Translations under genes and position numbers: made by a program
Assembly: GCA_032622095.1 (NCBI GenBank)
Contig: CP136066.1
Location: 107,529,319 to 107,593,318 of the forward strand
DNA length: 64,000 nt
Direction of reading: 5' to 3'
Source: Siphonodentalium dalli
Taxonomy: Eukaryota > Mollusca > Scaphopoda > Gadilida > Siphonodentaliidae
The notes under the pieces: model-generated
Told to the model about the DNA's origin: nothing
Seen by the model: only the letters and a program-made list of their open reading frames with translations
Databases searched by the model: none
In this document: positions 47,450-59,345 of the stretch, piece by piece
How the letters are laid out: each line of letters opens with the position of its first letter
Numbering within the stretch: the stretch's first letter is position 1

Positions 47450-48370
47450 AAAATATTCCGGCTGTTATTGATACGCTTTGAAACTTAATGTGAGTCGCCG
47501 CTGTAAACCGGAAGTAATCTCCGAAAAAGTAATACTATTGTGTTATCCATCGAGTCGGTCAGTGTTATCCATCGAGTCGGTCCAGGCGATGGATATAACG
47601 CTCTACGCCACGGCAATTTCCCACTATTTAATGGGGAAGCATATAATAAAACATCATACCCCCCCTATATTACAATGAAGAATAAAGCAGCCACAAATAT
47701 TTCACCCCAATGAAAACAAATGTTGATATGAAAGTTAGTCCACTCAAGCAGGGAGCAATCACCTGGACAAAAGCCACAGTATTAGAGATACCTGGGCAAC
47801 TGGGGATTTGGCTATGGACATATGACCTAAAACTCATCTCAGCCCAAATTTTATTGATCAGCAGGCATGGCATGATAATTCTTAAATACAGAACATTATA
47901 TAACTGGGTTGTCTTTCTACATGACAAACAAGAGATGGACTGTTGTCCGGTGCATACAGCCCATACCTATTATCTATGACTGAGATACTCAGGCAGACAG
48001 ACCCATAATTCAGCATTTTTAGATAAACAAAGATCAACAAGTGTAACGCCAAGCGTGGAATATGCCCCCAATGCTCAGATTAGAGAGTGGGCAAAGTACA
48101 TGGTATTTCTTTTATTTTATTTTTTAAATCCAAGAAGTGGGTATCCTATCCCCTTAAACTGGGCTATCAATACGCCAAAGAACAACCAAATCCTGCACTA
48201 TGTGGAGTTCCTTTCCACAATGTTGGTCTACTGGCATACCAAAGGACATCCAAATTGGACTAACGATACTTGAGCTGTGTTGTGAAATGTTACAGATGGA
48301 CAGAAGGATGGATGGATGGAAGGACAGATGGAGGTCTCCACTATATACCCCCGAATCCTACTCTAGAACA
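47450..48370. other. Gene-free stretch, low-copy and repeat remnants
   Basis: A 20-bp direct duplication (TGTTATCCATCGAGTCGGTC) occurs at about 47540-47582. At 48290-48350 a GACAGAAGGATGGATGG-type tail resembles the ends of the dispersed repeats. The ORFs here (47670-48466) have no splice context or recognisable motif. Confidence 0.4.
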
Positions 48371-48371
48371 A

Positions 48372-48968
48372 ACATGACAGTCGATGACTGTGGGGTCGCT
48401 CACCAGACTGTAAAGACAGAGAAGACTGGGACTCTGAAGACTACAATAGTCAGTACGTTGTTATAACGTAATTAGTTTTTCAAAATTTAAATTTTAAAAT
48501 TTTATTTTTATAAAAAAAAAAAAAATTGAACAAGGAGTAAAATCAAATGTTTTTTTTTTTCATTTAAAAGTAATTTTTTTTGTTAAATTAAGCAAGGAGT
48601 TAAATCTAAAAAATTAAATCTAAATCTAATTTATTTTTGTTAAATATATTGACCCTGGCTCTGCCCATGTTTGCCCAGTGACCCCCATTTTAACAGATCT
48701 GAACCCCAGTAAACCAAGGACCCTCCATGCCAAATATTAGCTTAATGGTTCTTGAGAAGAAGTTGTTTTAAGACTTACTCTGGAGGGAAAGAGTTTTGGC
48801 CGTGGCTTTGCAACTATTTGACTTGGTGACCTCATTTTTGTCACCTAGGGAACATCCACACCAAATATGAACCCATTCGGTCTTATGGGTCTGGAGAAGA
48901 AGATGTTTAAACAAGGATGGACGATGGACGAGGAGCTCCACAGGAGATTTTGCCTTAGGTGAGCTTAA
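48372..48968 (+). repeat. Dispersed repeat family R1, copy
   Basis: It begins ATGACAGTCGATGACTGTGG with GAAGACTGGGACTCTGAAGA, includes A/T homopolymer tracts at 48505-48600, then ACCTAGGGAACATCCACACC and AAATATGAACCCATTCGGTC. It ends in the hairpin GAGCTCCACAGGAGAT...TTAGGTGAGCTT. Confidence 0.65.
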
Positions 48969-49599
48969 AACTATAATCACGGGAACCTATATATCAGTAC
49001 AAAACTTGAACTCAACAACTCAAATAGTTTGTCCTATGGAGGGGGTTAAAGTTTTTGGAGTGAGTGGCTAATTCTTAAACTTATAAAGCTGTCTCTATTA
49101 GAAACAGTCTCAATCAACAAAAGGTGGTCCACACAAACTACAGAACCATTCATAGGGTAGAAATTAATTCACTGAAAGGAAGTGTTAAAACTGTATAAAT
49201 AACATATTTTGACTGACCCACCACTGAGTAGAGACAGAAGGCTCCTGTGAATACATTTGACATTCAATTTAAAAACTAATTACCAAAACAAAACCCTCTG
49301 GCTGGAGAGAGCTTGTTGATACTACACTGTCAGATTTGACATGTGGATTATTATCATCAACAGAGCAGACTGGTATTATTTTCACTGTAAGAGATAATAT
49401 TCTATCATATGCACAGGGTGTATTGCATTGTGACTGTGAAATATATTTAAAACAAGTGTTTGATAACAGGGATGCTAGAAGCACCAATTAACAAGGGTGA
49501 GGGGGTTCTTTAATATTTGTGTCTTTAATAATTAACTTTAAAAAAATATATATATATTATTGAAATAAATAAAATAAAAAAATATTTTGAATTGATCCA

Positions 49600-50012
49600 A
49601 GGAGTTCAATCTAATTTTTTTTTGGAGTTATGTCACTGGCTCCACCCACATTTGACCCAGTGACCTCAATTGAACAAATCTGAACGCCAGTCACCCAAGG
49701 ACCCTTCATACCAAATATGAACCCATTCGACCTGATGGTACAAGAGAAGAAGTCGTTTTAAGAAATACTATGGATGGAAAGTTATGGCCCTGTCTTCGCA
49801 ACTATTTGAGCCAGTGACCTCATTTGAACAAATCTGAATGTTAGTCACCCAGGGAACATCCACACCAAATATGAACCAATTCGTTCTTATGGGTCGGGAG
49901 AAGATGTTTAAAGAATTGTTGACAGACGGACGGACGGCTGGACGGCTAGACGGATGGACGACGGACGAGGAGTGATGACTATAGTTCCACCGGAGACTTC
50001 GTCTCAGGTGAG
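49600..50012 (+). repeat. Dispersed repeat family R1, copy with tail and hairpin
   Basis: It contains GTTATGTCACTGGCTCCACC, two AACAAATCTGAA blocks, a run of GACGGACGGACGG and CTAGACGGATGGACGACGG, and the full terminal hairpin (AGTTCCACCGGAGACTTCGT then CTCAGGTGAGCT). It is the clearest example of the family's 3' end. Confidence 0.7.
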
Positions 50013-50024
50013 CTAAAAACCTGA

Positions 50025-50535
50025 ACAATACGATTGATCATTCCATTGAATGTCCTCATAGCGAACATCCATAACAAATTTCATGAAGATCCCACAACCT
50101 ATGGTTGAGATATCTGCTCGGGAAGGAAATAAAACCCTAACATTTCCAGATACACAATGATGAATACCTCTAGAACGGAAAGTCTGAACAAAACTATTGA
50201 ACACTCCATGGAATGTCCTCCTAGTAGTGAACATCCATACCAAATTTCTTTGAGATCCATGCACTACTGTTCAGGTTATGACCTGAACAGAGACTGGGCA
50301 GACAAAAAGCCAACATTTCCAGATAAACAAAGATGAATAACTATAGAACGGAAAACCCAAACAAAACAATTTAACACTCCATTGAATGTCCTCCTAGTAG
50401 TGAACATCCATAACAAATTTCATTGAGACCTGAGCACTATTCTTCAAGTTATGACCTGAACAGAAATCAGATGGACATAAATACTCATGCACACATGGAC
50501 AGATGGATGGATGCACCGACAGATGCAAAACAGTA
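50025..50535 (+). repeat. About 165-bp tandem repeat, roughly three copies
   Basis: The phrases CATTGAATGTCCTC, GAACATCCATAACAAATTTC and CATTTCCAGATAMACAAWGATGAATA recur at roughly 165-bp steps. The array ends in ACAGATGGATGGATGCACCG, a tail like that of other repeats. No gene was found. Confidence 0.7.
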
Positions 50536-50815
50536 TATACCCCTCACTTCTTTTTATAAAAGGGGTACAAAAATAACCAAATTTCATGAACCAAGAAAGA
50601 TTGGGTCTCCTCTCATATTCTTCAGATATGATATCATAGCTATATGAACTGTACTTTTGAAAACAGGAAAAGGTCAAAATTTTAAATATTTTTCAAAGCA
50701 TAAATGTAGAGTAAAAGAAGTTTTAAAATATCAGGAAATTATGGCAAAATGTGTTGCCTGCCTTGACCTGCTGAGAGTGAGTAATCCTGAATCAGTACTA
50801 TTACTGATAACTTAA

Positions 50816-51247
50816 AGATGCAAAATCCAAATTACTATTTCTTTGGCTTCGGGGGTTAAAACTATTTTATTCGAGTCGAGGAACCCACCCATCAAAGCTC
50901 AGTGATCAGATATCGATTTTTAAAATTTTTATTTCCTGAGATATGTAATTTTTGGGGGCCTGGCAAATATTCGTCGAGCCAACGATCTCAGACAAAAATT
51001 GCGGATGAAGATGGATAACTCTAAAATCAAGTGGCTTTCGGTGTTAGATATTTATCAATCCGGCCAAATTTCTTTGAACAAAATGTTGATAAATAACATG
51101 TTTTGGGCAATTTTATTCTATAGTTGACTGTGGTTAGCATTATTTTTGGGCAATTAATCGATTCTGATAACTGAAGCGGAATTTCAAAAAATGTTGTTGT
51201 TGTTTTAACCTGATGATATGGGGACCCTCGAATCAGATTGAGTACCT
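50816..51247. mobile_element. TTAA-flanked MITE, AGGTACTCAA family, copy 2
   Basis: TTAA then AGATGCAAAATCC at the left; GATTGAGTACCT then TTAA at the right. The interior shares ATTACTATTTCTTTGGCTTC and TCGAGTCGAGGAACCCA with the copy at 25893-26372. It ends only 32 bp from the donor-side end of the 51280-51422 exon. Confidence 0.65.
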
Positions 51248-51279
51248 TTAAGAATTTTATGATTTACTAAGATACTAAC

Positions 51280-51422
51280 ATGGTTTGGAAACAAAGTTTG
51301 AAGTGAAGAACTTTTTGACTGTATATCTAACATGAAGAAATCGTCCATGCCACTGTTTATGAAACCACTTCTGCAGAAAGCTCTCTGCAGTCTGGTGATC
51401 GGCAAACTTCACAAATGCACAC
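51280..51422 (-). CDS. Gene B exon: strand 3 to strand 4 of second RRM
   Basis: The acceptor is TTCTCTCTCCTCAG. The exon's first base completes a Val codon from the 53296-53372 exon. It encodes CAFVKFADHQTAESFLQKWF, then HKQWHGRFLHVRYTVKKFF. With the preceding Lys-Val, KVCAFVKF is a good RNP1 motif (strand 3); QTAESFLQKWF is helix 2; GRFLHVRY is strand 4. The donor chosen is CAT/GTTAGTAT at 51280, because it leaves one base, exactly what the 44893-46415 exon needs. Two weaker in-frame GT sites (H/VRY and T/VKK) would give the wrong phase for that exon. Confidence 0.85.
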
Positions 51423-51639
51423 CTGAGGAGAGAGAATTTTTTTAAGATGGTCTTCCCACAAAGTTTCATATAGATTCCAGGCAGAAAATAATAGATATGA
51501 ATTGCAGTGAATCGAGGACATTTGTATGGAAAAGCTTCTACCAAACGTGGCTGCTGAATCTCAAATATGTGAACAAATCTAGCCCATATAGACTTGATAA
51601 TACTGAGGGTGTAATCCATACCCCCTGAATCCTGAATAC

Positions 51640-52925
51640 CAGAGAAGGATCAATCCTGCGTATCAGTTAAGAAAATATGGAATACATTGCTCCATAATTT
51701 TATACTAATATCACAGTTTCACACATTTGCTGAAGTATCCATAACTTCAACACATCAAGAGGTAGACTAAATACATCAAGATATGTCATTTAAGTTAGAA
51801 AATAATCAAAATTTGTGTTATTTTATTGCTGAATCCTGAATTCTGGTAACATTTGACATATAACTCCCTGAGTACCAGTTAACAGAGGGTGTGAATACTG
51901 CATACCGCCTGAAAATAGCCTGAAACCTTCATACCAAAAGAGGGGTTGGGGTGACACCCTCAAAACTATAAAGATGCCACAGGTTATGTTTACCAACACT
52001 GATGAAATGTTAGTACAAACATTTCTGGAATATCCCATTTAAAATATCTTTGCCAAATCATGCAAACGATACACGATTCTTCCATAATCCTATACATGTA
52101 ACACAACATTGAAAATCGGGTTCACAAATTACTTTTACCGTACGTATGATCATTTACATATATGATTTTCTAATGTTTATCATTAAATAATTTGAAAGAT
52201 AAAAAAAAATTCTGATTTAAATCCCATGAAAATTAATAACCAGGTGCAAATTGCATTTACATTATGATCATATTATTAATTTTATTTAGAATTTCTAGAA
52301 CAGAAATATGTGCGAAAATGTTTTGATCATACTAATGGAGAGCACTCTATCTTGTTAGCACCCTCAATCAAGGCAAATTGCAGATCAGAGATTTACCATG
52401 GATTATGATTGTAATAAACCACTTTATTAATGTCTTTATAGACAATTATTATACCACATCTTCAGTTTTATCTGTATTTTATTCACAACATATCTAATTG
52501 TAGTCTTGATATTAGGATTTATAAATATTATGTTGTTGTAATTGTGACCCGGGAGAGATAGGCAGAGGATGTGCATTTCGACACCTAACTTTAAAAGAAC
52601 AGCAGCCAACCTTGATCAAATTAGCACCAGATGGTGTCAAAAGAAGAATACATGTATTGATAATTGTTCACATTTCAGCTATTACTTATGAAAAGTTCCA
52701 AATAAAAGTAACAAAAGTGAAATCAGCTCACAAAAGTCACCTAATTCATGCATTCTTGATCTGGGACCTTCAGAAAGGCTGTGAAATACAACATTAAGGA
52801 ACAGGAATTAACTAAGAAATGTTACCAGCGTAATATTTTTCAATGTTATAAATTTCCTGTTACAAAATCAAAAAGTTCCCAAGCTTTGAACTGGTGGCAT
52901 ATAATCTCTATGGGCGTAGCCAGAG
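51640..52925. other. Intron of gene B without recognised features
   Basis: No exon, repeat family or inverted repeat was recognised. The DNA is AT-rich with short ORFs lacking splice borders in a usable phase. Confidence 0.4.
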
Positions 52926-52929
52926 GAGA

Positions 52930-53215
52930 GATTCATGGCATGATCTAGTATGAACAACTTGTTGGCGCTGGTGAAGCATTAAAGATCATGTGCCAGTGCA
53001 TTCTCTTGTATATGTGAGTCTCACATTGGGAGCCTCGCATATATAAGAGAATTCAGCGGCTTACAAGGTCAAGGTAAATATTGGTAGGCCAATGTATTCT
53101 CTTATATATGCGTGGCTCCCTATGGCTATGGAAGACTCGCATATACAATAGAATGCATTGGTACAGGGTGTTCACAACATTTCAGGAAGCTCCAGTCATG
53201 GAAGGATGGCTAATA
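52930..53215. repeat. Remnant of the CCCTTTCATGATGG TTAA MITE family
   Basis: It shares CATTCTCTTATATATGCG, AGGAAGCTCCAGTCATGGAA and the order of the 8818-9060 element, but the left terminus is not preserved. An intron insertion just before the 53296-53372 exon. Confidence 0.6.
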
Positions 53216-53295
53216 TGGTAAGAATACAGTTTATTAAAAACTTAACAAGGAACTAAACAGAAAACAAAAAACATTTTTCAAAACAAGCAACTCAC

Positions 53296-53372
53296 ACTTT
53301 AATACCATTTTCAGATCTATTTATGTAATATTTATCATATCTGAACCCTATCAAGAGCAACTTGAATTCATC
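53296..53372 (-). CDS. Gene B exon: helix 1 and strand 2 of second RRM
   Basis: The 77-bp exon lies between an acceptor (GGTTTTCAG) and a strong donor (GT/GTGAGTTG). It is too short to be found by ORF length. In phase 0 it encodes DEFKLLLIGFRYDKYYINRS, then ENGIK and two bases of a Val codon. It follows IPHEIKL of the 55206-55258 exon and precedes CAFVKF of the 51280-51422 exon, so the three exons give a continuous RRM of ordinary length (about 75 residues). FKLLLIGFRYD corresponds to helix 1 and KYYINRSE to strand 2. Confidence 0.8.
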
Positions 53373-54062
53373 CTGAAAACCAAGTAACGACATACATAGG
53401 CAGCAAATATTCTGGATGAATGACTTGATGCCATTGGTTTGTATGTATAGGTATCTGCATATCCTTTCTAAATCTAGCTAATATTTTATTTCAATGGGAG
53501 TTAGTTTATACCTCAGAATTAAGTGAAATTTTTGTAAAAACAAAAATTTAGATACAAATGATCTGTCAAAAATTCTAAATTAGACAACAATTGTAATTAA
53601 ATCGGATTCAATCCTCATAAAAATGCACAGAGCTGGCAAACTAATTAATATTTTGATCTAGTAAACTGACTGCTTTAAATGTTCACATGGATTATTTATT
53701 GTTGGAAATTGTTTTTCTTTCTTCAAAACCAGAAAGTCGTCTGCATATATTTGCTCTAACCCAAATTTACAAGAAAAGAAACCAATGCTTGCACCAGCTA
53801 AGTTCACCAGCTAAGTTCACCAGCTATTCAATGAATCTATTAGTTGAAAAATGTAGTTTCAGTTCTGGAAGATTTAGTTTTTGACGAAAAACAATTGAAA
53901 ATAATAGACTTTGCACTAAGTTTGAAGTACAATCCATATGAAACTTAAGCACAGAAAACATGTCGGTACCTCGACAAAAAACAACATGTTCACAGTTTAT
54001 TACACGGGATAAGTTGATAATACAATGTTTTGGAGCTTCCTCTTTCAAATGGTATATAATAT

Positions 54063-55125
54063 CAGGGTTTCTGCTACTACGTCCAGCGGCCTCATTCCCC
54101 TCCCCAACCTTGACTTAATATTGGCCACAAAATAGCCACAGACCTAGCTCCGTCCCCATTTTACACAGGACGAGTGACCACCGACACTGAAGATTAACAG
54201 ATTGCAAGGAATCCTGCACCTGGTGCCTGAATAAGACATGATCAGTAGCGTGGACCACGTGCACAGTTGTCTGAAGTTGTCTCCACCATCCTGGGTAACG
54301 CTTTGTCGGCAAATGTTTAGTAGCATTTTAAATTACCGTAGGTAGATTTCGGTATATACATATGATATAAGTCCCAACTTTCTAAACCCACTATTTCCCA
54401 TCGGAATACGCATTATAAATCGGTAAGTCTGTATGGGGCTTAATTCTGAGCTACAACCGTGAACACAGGTTAGGTCTGGCAGTCGCTGCCACGAACAGTG
54501 CAGACATTTTACCTCAAAGCAAGGTCTGTATCAAAGAAATGTTCAATTAAAAAGAAAACACTTAAAATATTAATAGTTATTTTCAGTGGCAGTGTATTTA
54601 TTCCCAATCCAATTAATACAAAAATTATCTATCCATTATACGAATCCAGCATGAAGTCAACTACCGTCTGAGGAATGGCTTTTGAATTAACACCAATCTG
54701 TTTTGATTGGTACCGTGAACAAAACTCAAAGTATGCAGAGCTGGGTATAGCACGTGACATGACCTCTGCCTATGACATAATTATCACTGGTTACTGCTGC
54801 AGCTAGAGCAAACTGTGACAATGTGTCTTTGCCAACCGCGGTTACCTTTGATGTCGGTGCCGTTTGATGTCGCTTAAATTGCTACTGTTATAAAAGTTGT
54901 TTTATCAACTGTATAAATGCTTTTAGTTCATCAACTTGAGATCAAAGAAAGATTATCTGTTTTAATTTGGTTTCTACAAAGCTTCAATGATGTTCCTGCT
55001 TGTTGTTTCAAATACAAGGAAATGGCTACTTTCAGTGATAAACATCCAGATTTTCTCCTGACAAGGCGCCGTGTATGTGCTTCCCAAATACGGCCACATT
55101 CCCCCAACCCCTAGCGGAAACCCTG
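54063..55125. mobile_element. hAT-like non-autonomous element, CAGGGTTTC termini
   Basis: The ends are CAGGGTTTCTGCTA and TAGCGGAAACCCTG, flanked by ATAATAT on both sides (54056-54062 and 55126-55132; seven bases are visible where hAT normally gives eight). The interior of about 1 kb has short ORFs only. CAGGG-type termini are common in hAT elements. It sits in an intron of gene B. Confidence 0.7.
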
Positions 55126-55205
55126 ATAATATGGCATATATTTTATATAATGTGATCTTGGGGTTGGAAAATTAAGTGGGCCCTTAAAAGAGAAAATAAA
55201 CTCAC

Positions 55206-55258
55206 CAATTTTATTTCATGTGGAATGTTTGCGATGAAGACTTCATTTTTCACATCAT
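55206..55258 (-). CDS. Gene B exon: strand 1 (RNP2) of second RRM
   Basis: The 53-bp exon lies between an acceptor (TTTATTTTCCAG) and a donor (TTG/GTGAGTTT). Its first two bases complete a codon begun in the 63557-63738 exon (G + AT = Asp), and it ends in phase 0. It encodes DVKNEVFIANIPHEIKL. VFIANI is a textbook RNP2 motif with the aromatic at position 2. Its order relative to the next two exons is exactly that of an RRM. Confidence 0.85.
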
Positions 55259-55871
55259 CTGGAAAATAAAGCTTAAATATAATTAATTAAAACCATGTCA
55301 TTTTGCAGCATTTGGATTGATATGAAGTAGAAAATCTGTTCATGAGATGACTTATAATGTTTAACTAAATACTTCCAAAGTAAATTTTAAAAACAACAGC
55401 ATCGTTAGGGAGTGGAAAAATACGCCCATGAAAATTCCAACAAAGAGCTATAATTCTGGAAAAGAATGGTGGGCAGAACCCAAATTCGAACTTGACCAAT
55501 ATTTTGGATTAGTAAAGTCGCATACCAAACTTCATTCGATCATTCAGTTCAGACTTACCAAAGTTATCATCCGGAAAAAAAAATTGAGTGAAAATATGCA
55601 AATATGACTCTGGTGCATATGCAAATATGCAAATATGACTCTGGTGAAAATATTCAAGCGGAACCCGAAGATATGCAACCCGAATTTGAAATTGACCTGT
55701 ATTTTAAGCTAATAAACCAAAATACCAAATTTCATTCCATTAAATTAATACTATCTAAATCATCATCTGGAAACCAAAGGTGAACAGATGGACAGACGGA
55801 TGGACCAATAACATAATATTGGCATATAAAAAAATAAAAAAAAGACACAGCAATATTTCTATATTAATTAA

Positions 55872-56069
55872 CCCTTTCAGTGCCAAGTCCGATTTTTGTA
55901 TCAACCCATATTTCCTTGATCATTTTTCAAATTTATTGATTATAATAATGTGATACATTGATGGAAAGAGCTCTAAGAGCTCATGTATCACATTATTTTA
56001 ATCAATAAATTTGAAAAATGATCAAGGAAATATGGGTTGATACAAAAATCGGACTTGGCACTGAAAGGG
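55872..56069. mobile_element. TTAA-flanked palindromic MITE, CCCTTTCAGTGCC family
   Basis: TTAA, then CCCTTTCAGTGCCAAGTCCG at the left; CGGACTTGGCACTGAAAGGG, then TTAA at the right. The arms pair almost perfectly for about 95 bp to a loop near AGAGCTCTAAGAGCTC. TTAA flanks with CCC termini fit piggyBac-like elements. Confidence 0.85.
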
Positions 56070-56084
56070 TTAAGTTATCTCAGC

Positions 56085-56215
56085 AACATCGGGGGTACAT
56101 GGAGATTTAATACCTGGATGTCCGTTTTGAATCCCGAAACTGAGCAAGGTATTAAATCTCTAGGTATTTAATCCAGGTATTAAATCACCATGTACCCCAC
56201 GATATTGAGCACTGC
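56085..56215. repeat. Inverted repeat with GATTTAATACCTGGATGTCC
   Basis: The arms ATCGGGGGTACATGGAGATTTAATACCTGG (left half) and CCAGGTATTAAATCACCATG (right half) pair. A related inverted repeat (AGATTTAATACCCGGATGTC) lies at about 41445-41565 inside the 3.0 kb element. Confidence 0.55.
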
Positions 56216-56504
56216 AGATGAGATAACAATTTTGCCAGAGCAATAATAGCCATATGGTCTCAATTTAAGTGTATTTTACATAGGTTTTCACATTAATTGA
56301 CATCAATAAGAATAACTCAGAAGCCGACGTATGTATCCGGCATCAGGTGACGTCAAACTCGGCATGCTAAAGCAATGTCACGATTGGTGGAAACTGCCCG
56401 TTCAAAGGTCATTCATATACCCCAAAGTTTCACATGCTCATATACCCCCGATGTTTCAATTGCTCATATACCCCCGATGTTTCACATGTTCAATATTTAA
56501 CAAT

Positions 56505-56615
56505 ATTTACCTTGACTGTATAAGCCAAGGAGACTCGCAAATATAAGAGAATACACTGGCACCCAAACTTTAATGTTGCACCAGCACAGCTCCCATCACG
56601 AAACGGTTATACCCC
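56505..56615. repeat. Fragment of the CCCTTTCATGATGG MITE family
   Basis: AATATAAGAGAATACACTGG and TGCACCAGCACAGCTCCCAT match, in reverse, the left part of the element at 8818. Only one end survives. Confidence 0.5.
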
Positions 56616-57599
56616 GCTGTCAATGGTGAGGGGGAGATGGTGATTTGAAAAAAGTTAGGGCCCCACGAAGCTTCGAGATTCGATTCGATTTTGAATCTTA
56701 CGTTCCGATTCGATTCGATTCGAAAGTGGTCGGGTGATTCGGGATATTTCGAATCGTTATATACAAGTTCTTTATCACTGGGAATAGACTGCATTATCTA
56801 TAAAATTTATTCATATTATCCCCAATACTTAACACAAGTCTCCTTCCGCGACCATGTGTTACCACCATGGTCCAATGTGTATAGGGTAAGTTGCCTAAAA
56901 GCTCACTGCTCGTATATATTGCCCCATCAGTCCCAGTGCTGGTTACACGTGGAAGGTCGGTGCAACTCGTGCAGCATGCAGGTATAGGTCTGTGATGGTT
57001 TGCGTGTTCATCGCGGTTGTACCATAATCGTAACGCACACGGTTTCCTCCACCACATAAAACCAGAAATGTCGCGATACTGAAGTTAGTGAATTTCTTGA
57101 GGGACATATTTGTATGTCGGTATCTGACATTCTTACCAGAAAAGCCTATATTGCCTTACTCAGATCAATCAAATAATATCATATTTTTTTTAACTCAAAA
57201 TTAAAACGATATAAATATATTAAATAAACATTTTGGGAGCTCCATCATGCCATCTCCAAATCCGACCAACATCTTTATCCGGGAAATGGAATATAATTTG
57301 TTAACCATTCAGCTTTCCGACAGACAGGCCCAAGTTGGGATACTATATATAGTTCTCTGTAATCCCGTTTGCGTATGCACTATTCCCAATTAAGTCACGA
57401 TGCGCAATGCTGTGCGTGACAGGGTGAAGCGTACATGCGCAGAAGAGTTCCCGTTTGCAATGACTCGAATCAGACTCCATTAACTCCAAAGTTCCAAACT
57501 GATTTCTTTCATGCATTCTGGCAGTGGCACAAAATATGAAATGGTGTCGTGCCATTCTCATATATTAAACTGTTTTAAACTGTGATTAAATATTGTATT

Positions 57600-58345
57600 T
57601 ATATATATCACTAGAAGGTGACCCGACTTCGTCCGGGCTTTGACCTTGAATTGTCCATTTTGAATGTCAGGGTCAAGTTGGGTCACGATTTGACCAGTCC
57701 AAAACACTACCCGACAAAAGTACCCGACAAACGTGCCCGTCGAAATCCATCCGTTTTTACCCGATTTGACCTTAAATTGATCATTTTGAAGGTCAAGGTC
57801 GTGTCGGGGTCACGATATGACCAGTCCAAAACAATCAGTGGACAAAAGTAACCCCACGTATCAAATTTCGTCGAAATCCCATCAAAATTGGCGATTTGAC
57901 ATTGAAGTTACCCGATTTCAAGGTCAAGGTCATGTCGCACGGGCAAATGAATATGCTTATGAGACTCCCCATACGAAAGGACCCCAACATACCAAGTTTC
58001 ATCGAAATCCCGTGATATTCGGGCGTTTGACCTTGAAATGACCCGATTTCAAGGTCAAGGTCACGTCGCACAGGCAAATTAATAGGCCTATGTCATTCCC
58101 CGGCCGAACGTACCACCACATACCAAGTTTCATCGAAATCCCGTGATATTCGGGCGTTTGACCTTGAAATGACCCGATTTCAAGGTCAATGTCACGTCGC
58201 ACGGACAAATTAATAGGCCCATGCCACCCCACGGCCGAAAATACCCCCACATACCAAGTTTCATCGAAATCGGGTCGGCCGTTTTAGAGTTCATCGCGAA
58301 CATACACACAGACACACAGACAGACAGACAGATCTTCCAAAATAT
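57600..58345 (+). repeat. Nested repeat with GACCTTGAAATGACCCGATT units
   Basis: The phrases ACCAAGTTTCATCGAAATCC, CGTGATATTCGGGCG and TTTCAAGGTCAAGGTCACGT repeat in roughly 115-120 bp steps. The block ends in a GACAGACAGACAG tail followed by CAAAATATATAATAGAC. Short ORFs on both strands are translations of the unit. Confidence 0.7.
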
Positions 58346-58349
58346 ATAA

Positions 58350-59345
58350 TAGACGTTGTCCGGGCTATTCAAAAACCAAATTTCAAGTCGATAGCTCTAC
58401 CCGTTTCCGAGATCTGGTCTGCGCATGCGCGAAGCTGGCGTCGCACAGGCTCGGCGACCCGATAAAATTCGTATCCGGGGCAAGATACATTCACATACTA
58501 AATTTCAAGTCGATAGCTCCACCCGTTTCCGAGATCTGGTCTGCGCATGCGCGAAGCTGGCATCGCACGGGCTCGGCGACCCGATAAAATTTGTATCCGG
58601 GGCAAGATACATTCACATAGCAAATTTCAAGTCGATAGCTCCACCCGTTTCCGAGATCTCGTCTGCGCATGCGCTGCACGGGCATCGCACGGGCTCGCCA
58701 ATACGACAATGACCACCGCCTGGTCAAACTACACACACGTACCAAGTTTCGTCCCGATCGGTGGAGAATCGTAGATTTGTATAAAGGACAGACAGACAGA
58801 CAGACAGACAGATTGTATCAAAATATATAAGAGACTAGCCGATGAGCCCGACGTTGTCCGGGCTATTCAAATACCAAATTTCAAGTCGATAGCTCCACCC
58901 GTTTCCGAGATCTCATCTGCGCATGCGCGAAGCTGGCGTCGCACGGGCTCGGCGACCCGATAAAATTTGTATCCGGGGCAAGATACATTCACATAGCAAA
59001 TTTCAAGTCGATAGCTCCACCTGTTTCCGATATCTCGTCTGCGCATGCGCGAAGCTGGCGTCGCACGGGCTCGGCGACCCGATAAAATTTGTATCCGGGG
59101 CAAGATACATTCACATACCAAATTTCAAGTCAGTAGCTCCACCCGTTTCCGAGATCTCGTCTGCGCATGCGCGAAGCGGGCGCCGCACGGGCTCGCCAAT
59201 ACGACAACGTCCACCGCCTGGTCAAACTACACACACGTACCAAGTTTGGTCGAGAATCGTAGATTTGTATAAATGACAAACATACAGACAAACATACAAA
59301 CATACAGACAAACAAACAGACAGAGGTCTTCAAAATATATATGAG
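58350..59345 (+). repeat. 122-bp tandem repeat in two blocks
   Basis: The unit AAATTTCAAGTCGATAGCTC, GTTTCCGAGATCTSGTCTGC, CGACCCGATAAAATTTGTAT is tandem at 122-bp spacing (58381, 58503, 58625, then 58879, 59000, 59122). Each block starts CGTTGTCCGGGCTATTCAAA and ends in a GACAGACA or ACAAACATACAG tail and CAAAATATATAWGAGA. The two blocks therefore look like two insertions of one tandem-bearing element. The Arg-rich ORFs are artefacts of the unit. Confidence 0.8.

Noticed and set aside
49284-49433. Possible 150-bp exon of gene B (SQCNTPCAYDRILSL...) with an acceptor TATTTCACAG and donor TTG/GTAATT
   Set aside because: It is open only in phase 0 to 0, whereas the flanking exons 51280-51422 and 44893-46415 join directly in phase 1. 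Including it would break the frame. It could be an alternative exon, but the sequence gives no further support.
58425-59276. Arg/Ala-rich ORFs (MREAGVARARRPDK type) on both strands
   Set aside because: They are unit translations of the 122-bp tandem repeat.
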